Source of the DNA: an uncultured Clostridia bacterium
Lineage (GTDB): Bacteria; Bacillota; Clostridia; Oscillospirales; Acutalibacteraceae
Direction: 5' to 3'
NCBI GenBank assembly: GCA_946407065.1
Contig: CAMJMQ010000020.1
Span: 1 to 49,333, forward strand
DNA: 49,333 nucleotides
In this document: piece by piece, positions 44,026 through 49,333 of the stretch
Layout: the number at the start of each line of letters is the position of its first letter
Position numbering within the stretch: position 1 is the first letter of the stretch
Position numbers and translations under genes: made by a program
The notes under the pieces: generated by a model
What the model saw: only the letters and a program-made list of their open reading frames with translations
Databases searched by the model: none
What the model was told of the DNA's origin: nothing

Positions 44026-44072
44026 ATGAAAAGCCTCGATCGGCAGTGTGCATGCTTAGCAGCCGATCGAGG
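44026..44072 (-). terminator. Terminator after the dockerin gene
   Basis: On the minus strand CCTCGATCGGC and GCCGATCGAGG (44072-44034) form a perfect 11-bp stem with a 17-nt loop, followed by CTTTTC. It lies 76 nt after the dockerin stop. Confidence 0.75.
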
Positions 44073-44148
44073 TCGTGGAGTGTTCCTGGCTGTTATTTGT
44101 AACAGTTATTCTATGAATTATCGTCTTTTGTTGAGGTGCCTGTCGGGA

Positions 44149-44541
44149 TCACGGCTTGAAAATGATCTGTCCCCAGCCCTCATCGTCGGTCGGGAACACG
44201 GTCGGCGCCGTCGTAGGAGATGTCGTCGGCGCGGTGGTGGGTGCATGGGGGTCGAACGGGAGAGAGGGGATGAGCCCAGCCTTATAGCGCAGGATCAGCG
44301 TCACATCATTGCTCGTGATCTCGCCGTCATTGTCAACATCGCCCGCGTTAAGGTTTTTATTGTCGGGCGTTTTCATATTTGCCAAAGCGCGTTGGATCAC
44401 GGTCGCGTCCTTTACGGTGACCGCTCCGTCGCCGTCAACGTCGCCGATGATCGTCTTCTCAGCCGCGGTGTTGGAGATCGCGAACGCGAATAGGATCAGC
44501 ACCGATGCGATCACAGCAAATGTTGATTTAACCAAGTTCAC
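44149..44541 (-). CDS. Secreted freestanding dockerin type I protein
   Basis: A 130-aa protein with a signal peptide (residues 1-27) followed almost at once by a dockerin: two calcium-binding F-hand repeats, GDVDGDGAVTVKDATVIQRAL (about 33-53) and GDVDNDGEITSNDVTLILRY (about 67-86). Then comes a Thr/Pro linker (PTTAPTTSPTTAPT) and a short tail ending WGQIIFKP. No catalytic module is attached. Dockerins bind cohesins of cellulosome scaffolds, but no cohesin is encoded in this window. The GTG start at 44541 follows GGAGG by 9 nt and overlaps the upstream lipoprotein gene by 14 nt, so the two are translationally coupled. Confidence 0.88.
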   Translation of the reverse strand: MNLVKSTFAVIASVLILFAFAISNTAAEKTIIGDVDGDGAVTVKDATVIQRALANMKTPDNKNLNAGDVDNDGEITSNDVTLILRYKAGLIPSLPFDPHAPTTAPTTSPTTAPTVFPTDDEGWGQIIFKP

Positions 44542-45061
44542 TGATATCCACCTCCGCGTTATCCCCGCCGCGTTCTATCTGCGGACTGACTGCCCGAGAG
44601 GAACTTGACGAGCCTTTATTTGAGGATCCTGAGCCATTGTTGCCTGAGCCGCTGTTGCCTGAGCCGCTGTTACCTGAGCCGCTGTTACCTGAGCCATTGT
44701 TGCCTGAGCCGCTGTCGGTATCGCCGCCCTTAGCGGAATTGTCGGATGAACCCTTGTCGGAGGATTCTCCGTCTTGTGCGGAGCCGCCCGAAGAAGTGCC
44801 GTTTTGTGAGGCTGCGCCCTCACGCGCGGGAGCGCTGTCGCGATCCTTACTCTCTCCATCCTCGGCAGATGAAGCACTCTTGTTGTCCGCGGCGGCTGAA
44901 GCCGATGAACTCGAGGCTTTTTCGGCGCTGTCGGCAGTGGCAACGGTCGCCGCGCTTTGATCGGCAGTAGCGCCGGCATCGGCTTGCTTTTTGCCGCATC
45001 CGCAAAGCAGGATCAGTGACGCCGCGCACAGAGCGAAGAGCGTTTTTTTATAATCAAACAT
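44528..45061 (-). CDS. Ser/Gly-rich lipoprotein with tandem repeat
   Basis: A 177-aa predicted lipoprotein; the start at 45061 follows AGGGAG. The signal peptide ends in a lipobox-like LLCGCGKK. The mature part is almost wholly low-complexity Ser/Ala/Gly/Asp, a flexible spacer, and includes GSGNS-type pentapeptides coded by a 15-bp tandem repeat. The C-terminal ~20 residues (SPQIERGGDNAEVDISELG) are the only ordered-looking part. LspA, encoded at 16.9 kb, would process it. Coupled with the dockerin gene, it may tether or display something at the membrane; this is inference. Function unknown. Confidence 0.8.
   Translation of the reverse strand: MFDYKKTLFALCAASLILLCGCGKKQADAGATADQSAATVATADSAEKASSSSASAAADNKSASSAEDGESKDRDSAPAREGAASQNGTSSGGSAQDGESSDKGSSDNSAKGGDTDSGSGNNGSGNSGSGNSGSGNSGSGNNGSGSSNKGSSSSSRAVSPQIERGGDNAEVDISELG
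44627..44714. repeat. 15-bp tandem repeat in the lipoprotein gene
   Basis: Six units of a 15-bp word (plus-strand GAGCCGCTGTTGCCT, with variants) have GAGCC at 44631, 44646, 44661, 44676, 44691 and 44706. Each codes five residues (GSGNS or GSGNN), so unit gain or loss keeps the frame. Confidence 0.92.
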
Positions 45062-45108
45062 TATTTTTCTCCCTGAATAGTGCAAATGAAATATTTTTAT
45101 ACCATTAT

Positions 45109-45137
45109 ATTATAATACTTTTGTATAATATAGTCAA
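45109..45137 (-). promoter_or_regulatory. Sigma-A promoter of the lipoprotein-dockerin operon
   Basis: On the minus strand TTGACT (45137-45132), 17 bp, TATAAT (45114-45109), about 48 nt before the start codon. It is divergent from the plus-strand pair starting at 45208. Confidence 0.85.
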
Positions 45138-45207
45138 GCCGTCATTCTGTAGAAAACAGTCATAATATTTATCTTTGCTTCGTATATTTTCACAGAGGAG
45201 GTTCATT

Positions 45208-45675
45208 ATGTACAGAGAGTATTTGAATTCCGGCAAAAATCCGGGCGAGATCTATGCGCCCGACAGGGTTCTTCCGCAGGGGGAGACGCCCTTTCGCGAC
45301 GAGTATGAGGAATATATCCGCGCGTATCCCGGGCGCGGTACCTTGAAGGTGCAGATCAGCGTCGCGCGCGGTGCTTTTCCGCTGAAAAATGTGCTCGTCG
45401 ATGTGTCCCAGATCTACAACGGCGTGCGCTACAGCCTGTATAACGACGTCACCGATATCTCCGGCATCGTCGACAATATGGTGCTGCCCGCGCGATCACT
45501 CGAAAGCACCCTGAATTTTGAATCGTCACAGATCCCCGAGGCGGAGTATCTGGTGACCGTGTTCCATCCCGATTTCCGCGAGATGAATGACTGCGCGGTG
45601 GTCATCCACGATAAGACCGAGACCATCCTGCCCATCTCGCTGGTGCCGCTGACAGGGGAGAGAGAAGATGGCTGA
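45208..45675 (+). CDS. Prealbumin-like domain protein paired with a spore-lytic-type protein
   Basis: A 155-aa protein without a signal peptide. AGAGGAGG precedes the ATG at 45208. After a leader (KNPGEIYAPDRVLPQGETPF) comes a beta-sandwich-like domain: GTLKVQISVARGAFPLKNVLVDVSQI...AEYLVTVFHPDF...VVIHDKTETILPISLVP. This recalls the N-terminal domain of clostridial spore cortex-lytic-type peptidoglycan-binding proteins (carboxypeptidase regulatory/transthyretin-like). It overlaps the next gene by 8 nt, so here the module is a separate chain. Assigned by memory of architecture. Confidence 0.7.
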   Translation: MYREYLNSGKNPGEIYAPDRVLPQGETPFRDEYEEYIRAYPGRGTLKVQISVARGAFPLKNVLVDVSQIYNGVRYSLYNDVTDISGIVDNMVLPARSLESTLNFESSQIPEAEYLVTVFHPDFREMNDCAVVIHDKTETILPISLVPLTGEREDG

Positions 45676-47011
45676 GCTGCCCACTATCCCGTCCTATATC
45701 ACCGTCCACCTCGGTGCGCCGAACAGCAACGCCGAGAATATCACGGTGCGATTTTCGGACTACATCAAGAACGTCGCCTCGTCCGAGATCTTCCCGAACT
45801 GGCCTGTCGAAGCCCTGCGCGCCAATATCCTCGCGCAGATCTCCTACACCCTCAATCGCGTCTACACCGAGTATTATCCCAGCCGCGGCTATGACTTTGA
45901 CATCACCAACGACACCCGCTATGACCACGCCTACACCAAGGACGGCGAGGTGTTCGACACCATCAGCCTGATCGTCGACGAGATCTTCAACAACTACATC
46001 CGCCGCAAGGGCGCGATCGAGCCGCTTGCCGCCAAGTTCTGCGACGGCAGGATCACCATGTGCAGCGGATTGCTCCAATGGGGCACGGTCGACCTCGCCA
46101 ATCAGGGCTACACCGCCATGCAGATCTTGCAGTATTACTACGGCGACGACATTGAGCTGGTCGAGAACGCGCCTTTGACCGATAAAACCCAGTCTTATCC
46201 CGGCGTTGCCCTGTCGCGCGGCTCCTTCGGCGACGATGTGCGCACCATCAAAAACGAGCTCAACCGCATCCGCCGCAACTATCCCGCCATCCCGAATATC
46301 AACACCGCCACCTCTGTCTATGACGGCGAGACGGTGGAAGCGGTCACGGAGTTCCAGCGTATCTTCAACCTCACGCCCGACGGCGTGGTGGGCAAGGCGA
46401 CATGGTATAAGATCAAGCAGATCTATGCCGCGGTCAAGCGCCTGTCCGAGCTGACCAGCGAGGGGCTGACCATCCCCGAGGTGGAGCGTGTGTTCCGCAC
46501 GGAGCTCTCGCTCGGCGACAGCGGCGTCGAGGTCGAGGCGGTGCAGTATTATCTGGCGTTTTTGGGCTATTTCTATCCCCAGCTCCCGCCGATCCCGATC
46601 ACAGGCTTTTACGACGAGTTGACGCGTGACGCGGTGTTCACGTTCCAGAATGAATACGGTCTGCCTGTCACGGGCGTTGTCGATCTGAGTACCTTCTACA
46701 CCATCGAGCGTGTGTACAAAAACGCGGTCGCCGACCTGCCCGCAAACTACCGGAGCGCCATCGGCGAGCCGTATCCCGGGCGTTTTCTCGTGGAGGGCGA
46801 CAGGGGAGAAGAGGTGCGCGTGATCCAGCAGTACATCAACCGTATCGCGCAGTCCGATCCTGCCGTGCCGACCATCACCGTGGACGGCGTCTTCGGGCCG
46901 CAGACAAGGCGCGCGGTGACCGCGATCCAGTCACAGTTGGGTGTGGAGCAAAACGGCGCGATCGGCCCCGTAGAGTGGGTCGAGATCATCACCCGCGGCA
47001 ATAATCTATGA
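45668..47011 (+). CDS. Spore-lytic-type protein with three peptidoglycan-binding domains
   Basis: A 447-aa protein. The first ~170 residues contain a SpoIID/cell-wall-type region (VEALRANILAQISYTLNRVYTEYYPSRGYDFDITNDTRYDHAY) with an internal conserved Cys pair. Three PG_binding_1 repeats follow: about 187-250 (GSFGDDVRTIKNELNRI...TPDGVVGKATWYKI), 280-345 (GDSGVEVEAVQYYLAFLGY...VTGVVDLSTFY) and 370-440 (GDRGEEVRVIQQYI...NGAIGPVEWVEI). Such proteins are linked with spore cortex and coat in Clostridia. It is translationally coupled to the preceding gene (8-nt overlap) and followed by a strong terminator. The exact hydrolytic activity is not demonstrable here. Confidence 0.8.
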   Translation: MAELPTIPSYITVHLGAPNSNAENITVRFSDYIKNVASSEIFPNWPVEALRANILAQISYTLNRVYTEYYPSRGYDFDITNDTRYDHAYTKDGEVFDTISLIVDEIFNNYIRRKGAIEPLAAKFCDGRITMCSGLLQWGTVDLANQGYTAMQILQYYYGDDIELVENAPLTDKTQSYPGVALSRGSFGDDVRTIKNELNRIRRNYPAIPNINTATSVYDGETVEAVTEFQRIFNLTPDGVVGKATWYKIKQIYAAVKRLSELTSEGLTIPEVERVFRTELSLGDSGVEVEAVQYYLAFLGYFYPQLPPIPITGFYDELTRDAVFTFQNEYGLPVTGVVDLSTFYTIERVYKNAVADLPANYRSAIGEPYPGRFLVEGDRGEEVRVIQQYINRIAQSDPAVPTITVDGVFGPQTRRAVTAIQSQLGVEQNGAIGPVEWVEIITRGNNL

Positions 47012-47023
47012 TTCGATTCATGA

Positions 47024-47058
47024 CCCGATGATCTTTCACGGATTATCGGGCTTTTTTT
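47024..47058 (+). terminator. Intrinsic terminator after the spore-lytic-type pair
   Basis: CCCGATGATC, short loop, GATTATCGGG then CTTTTTTT, 12 nt after the stop. Confidence 0.9.
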
Positions 47059-47183
47059 GATCGGACAGGTTCTTGATTGCTTCGACAAAATATTACATGA
47101 TTTTTCCATATTAGAAATATCACTCTGTTATTGTACTATATAATGTGTTCTGGATATATTGTATGGGTATATAGGGGATGGAT

Positions 47184-48932
47184 ATGGGAAAATATAACGA
47201 TGATTTCTTTATTGACTTCGAGGATATCTCTTCCGAAGGTCAAGAGCGCCGTCGTGAGTATCGATCAAACGAATACAGACGCCGCGACGACAGACGGTCG
47301 CATGACTTTGACAGGAACGAGCCGCGTTATCCCGACCGTCGTCAGGCGGATCCCGGCAGAACGCGCCGACCCGCCAATGTGTATGACGACCGCCGCGACT
47401 ATAACAGATTCAGAGATGACGACCGCCCCGGTTATCACAGGAACAGGATCGATAACCGCCGCGGTTACGAAAGGCGTCGTGACGACGACCGCCGCTATGA
47501 CAGACAGCGGGACGCTTACCGCGCGGAACGATCGCAACCTCGCTCCGATCCGCGATATCGTGATCGGACTCCCGAAAACAGAAGACGGAAAAAGCCGAAT
47601 ATGTTCCGCGTCGCGGTCATCTCGGTCGCGCTGCTGCTGGTGATTGTCATCATCGGCGGTATCATCGCAGGCGTCTCTGCGGCAAGCAAGCCGGCGATCC
47701 ATTCGCTGACCGTCTCCGAGGTCGCCGCCGATCAGGTGCTCCTCAGCTGGGAAAAGGTCAACAAGGTGGACGGCTATCGTGTGATGATGGCAAAAGGCGA
47801 CGCCGATTTAGAAGAATATCAGACGATCAACGATCCCGATACCGTGACCGCTGCCGTCACGGGCTTGGAGCAGGCGTCGAGCTATCGCTTTGCGGTGACG
47901 ACGCTGCGCGGCAACAAAGCCGGCAAGCCGACAGAAACGGATCCGGTTCATACCTTGCCTGCCTCTCCCGAGATCACGACCATCCAATCGCTCGATCCCG
48001 GTACCATTCATCTGGAATGGTCAAAGAACGATAGTGCAAACGGCTATCTCGTTGAGTATAAGAAGAACACAGAGGATTACAGCAGTGATTCGACGATGAC
48101 GATCAGCGATCCCGCACAGTGCAGTGCGGATATTACCGATCTTGCGGTCGATACCGATTACACCGTGCGCGTCAGCGCGACTGCCGACCTCGGCGGCACC
48201 GTCAAGAGCGCTCCCTCACCGGAGCAGACGGTCACCGTCACGGCGAAAAAGGTCGAGCCTGTGCCCAAGGCGGCGGATCAAAAGGCGGATGCCGCCATCG
48301 ATCCCGACAAGCCCATGATCGCGCTCACCTTCGACGACGGCCCCGCCGTCAACACCGATTCCAGTGACCGTATCCTCGATGTGCTGGAGAAAAACAATGC
48401 CAAGGCGAGCTTCTTCATGGTCGGTTACTACGCTTCGCAGAATCCCGACAACGTCAAGCGCAAGGCGGAGCTCAAGATGGAGCTGGGCAATCATACCTGG
48501 GATCACTCCCGCTACGGCAACGAGGTCACACCCGACGATATCCGCCGCACCAGCAACCAGATCCACGATATCACTGGTCAGTTCTCGACCTGCTTCCGTT
48601 CCCCCGGCGGTATGACGACTCCCGCGATCCTTACCGAATGTGCCGAAGAGAACATGGCGGCGTACTACTGGTCGATCGACACCCAGGACTGGAATTCCCG
48701 CAACGCGGACGCGGTCTATCACTCGGTGATGGACAACGTCAAGGACGGCGACATCATCCTGATGCACGAGATCTATGATTCCACCGCCGACGCGGTCGAG
48801 CGCATGGTGCCCGAGCTGATCGCGCAGGGCTACCAGCTGGTGACCTGCCACGACCTGATCACCCTCAAGGGCGGCGCCGAGCCCGTCCCCGGTACGCAGT
48901 ACGTCAACGCGTTCACCAAATCCGAGTTTTAA
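47184..48932 (+). CDS. Membrane-anchored polysaccharide deacetylase with two FN3 domains
   Basis: A 582-aa protein; the start at 47184 gives 6 nt from AGGGG. Residues 1-138 are cytoplasmic, disordered and strikingly Arg/Asp/Tyr-rich (RRRDDRRSHDFDRN, RRDDDRRYDRQRD). One membrane helix (about 139-161) follows, then two fibronectin type III domains (about 165-255 and 258-350), a short linker and an NodB-type deacetylase (about 375-560). Its motifs are complete: TFDDGP, HTWDH, RSPGG, TQDW and LMHE. The enzyme should remove acetyl groups from N-acetylglucosamine or muramic acid of peptidoglycan or a related glycan outside the membrane. It follows the spore-lytic pair but has its own terminator-separated unit. 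Confidence 0.9.
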   Translation: MGKYNDDFFIDFEDISSEGQERRREYRSNEYRRRDDRRSHDFDRNEPRYPDRRQADPGRTRRPANVYDDRRDYNRFRDDDRPGYHRNRIDNRRGYERRRDDDRRYDRQRDAYRAERSQPRSDPRYRDRTPENRRRKKPNMFRVAVISVALLLVIVIIGGIIAGVSAASKPAIHSLTVSEVAADQVLLSWEKVNKVDGYRVMMAKGDADLEEYQTINDPDTVTAAVTGLEQASSYRFAVTTLRGNKAGKPTETDPVHTLPASPEITTIQSLDPGTIHLEWSKNDSANGYLVEYKKNTEDYSSDSTMTISDPAQCSADITDLAVDTDYTVRVSATADLGGTVKSAPSPEQTVTVTAKKVEPVPKAADQKADAAIDPDKPMIALTFDDGPAVNTDSSDRILDVLEKNNAKASFFMVGYYASQNPDNVKRKAELKMELGNHTWDHSRYGNEVTPDDIRRTSNQIHDITGQFSTCFRSPGGMTTPAILTECAEENMAAYYWSIDTQDWNSRNADAVYHSVMDNVKDGDIILMHEIYDSTADAVERMVPELIAQGYQLVTCHDLITLKGGAEPVPGTQYVNAFTKSEF

Positions 48933-48948
48933 TATCCATCATTACAAA

Positions 48949-49333
48949 TTGTCATGCAAGGCATTTATGCCGCGGCAATCTCAACCGTAATCATATTGAC
49001 AAGGCGTTCATCGTATCGGTGAGCGCCTTTATCGATTATGATGTAACGTTTATCGTAGGGGATGGTACCGACACGCGTGTCCGACGTACCGAAACTTTTC
49101 CGATATATCTCATTTGTATGATAAACTGAAAATTGAAGACTGAAAACTGAATAATGAATAATAAACAATACCTCGATCATTCAATGCTCGGGGTATTGTT
49201 ATGTAGGGGAGGGGCATGCTCCTCCCGAAAACCTTTCCGTTCAAGCTCACCCAAATGCAAAGCAAATCAGACGTTTATTGTAGGGGAGGGGCTTGCTCCT
49301 CCCGAAAACCTTTCCGTTCAAGGTCACCCAACC
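48949..49333. repeat. Repeat-filled end of the window
   Basis: No gene is seen after 48932. In order: a CATTGCG-type unit (48949-48986), a GTAGGG unit (49055-49092), a GAAAACTGAATAATGA tandem run (49123-49163), a hairpin AACAATACCTCGA / TCGGGGTATTGTT (49164-49200), and two near-identical GTAGGGGAGGGG units with the CCGAAAACCTTTCCGTTCAA tail (49202 and 49280). The arrangement mirrors the first 110 bp of the window. Confidence 0.75.

Overview
This 49.3-kb window looks like chromosome from a spore-forming, Ruminococcus-like member of the Clostridia (Oscillospirales). That is inferred from Bacillus/Clostridium gene orders (miaB-ymcA-mutS-mutL-miaA; yggS-sepF-ylmH-divIVA-ileS-lspA-rluD; rplS-lepB-rbgA-rnhB; tig-clpP-clpX-lon-engB), from the sporulation gene yunB, from spore-lytic-type peptidoglycan-binding proteins, and from a ruminococcal-type dockerin. 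No tRNA, rRNA, CRISPR array, transposase or integrase was seen.

Layout. Positions 1-34.2 kb are almost entirely plus-strand housekeeping genes: yunB; tRNA modification and mismatch repair (miaB, a YlbF/YmcA-family gene, mutS, mutL, miaA); an HlyD-like membrane protein; the division and isoleucyl-tRNA synthetase cluster (yggS, sepF, ylmH, divIVA, ileS, lspA, rluD-type); a lone minus-strand DUF6291-like gene; rplS behind a probable L19 leader; lepB, rbgA, rnhB and yraN; thrC and a phosphoesterase; tig, clpP, clpX, lon and engB; and lysA. From 34.2 to 45.1 kb the strand switches to minus in an accessory surface-protein island. It holds three large secreted paralogues (886, 842 and 1131 aa), then a freestanding dockerin protein overlapping a lipoprotein gene. 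From 45.2 to 49 kb the strand returns to plus, with a coupled pair of spore-lytic-type proteins and a membrane-anchored polysaccharide deacetylase.

The most unusual feature is a cassette repeated three times in the island. Each unit has a variable N-terminal beta-helix (GLUG-like in one, Pmp-like in two), one or more Listeria/Bacteroides-type repeats, a constant C-terminal domain of about 230 aa, and then, 14 nt after the stop, a 48-aa microprotein with a very strong ribosome binding site and an intrinsic terminator. By eye, about 360 bp covering the last ~150 bp of the big gene, the microprotein and the terminator is identical in all copies except for one base. Two of the units have near-consensus sigma-A promoters. 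The microprotein has not been described as far as I can tell from the sequence alone.

The intergenic DNA is crowded with short dispersed repeats of at least four families: GTAGGG palindromes, CATTGCG...GGCAATCTCAACC elements, GGCTCCCTTT hairpins, and purine-rich tandem repeats. Some have entered genes. Two GTAGGG units lie in frame in the mutL linker, and a CTCCC hairpin supplies the stop codon of lon. A ~376-bp MITE-like element with ~24-bp terminal inverted repeats fills the thrC leader and ends where it could mask the thrC ribosome binding site.
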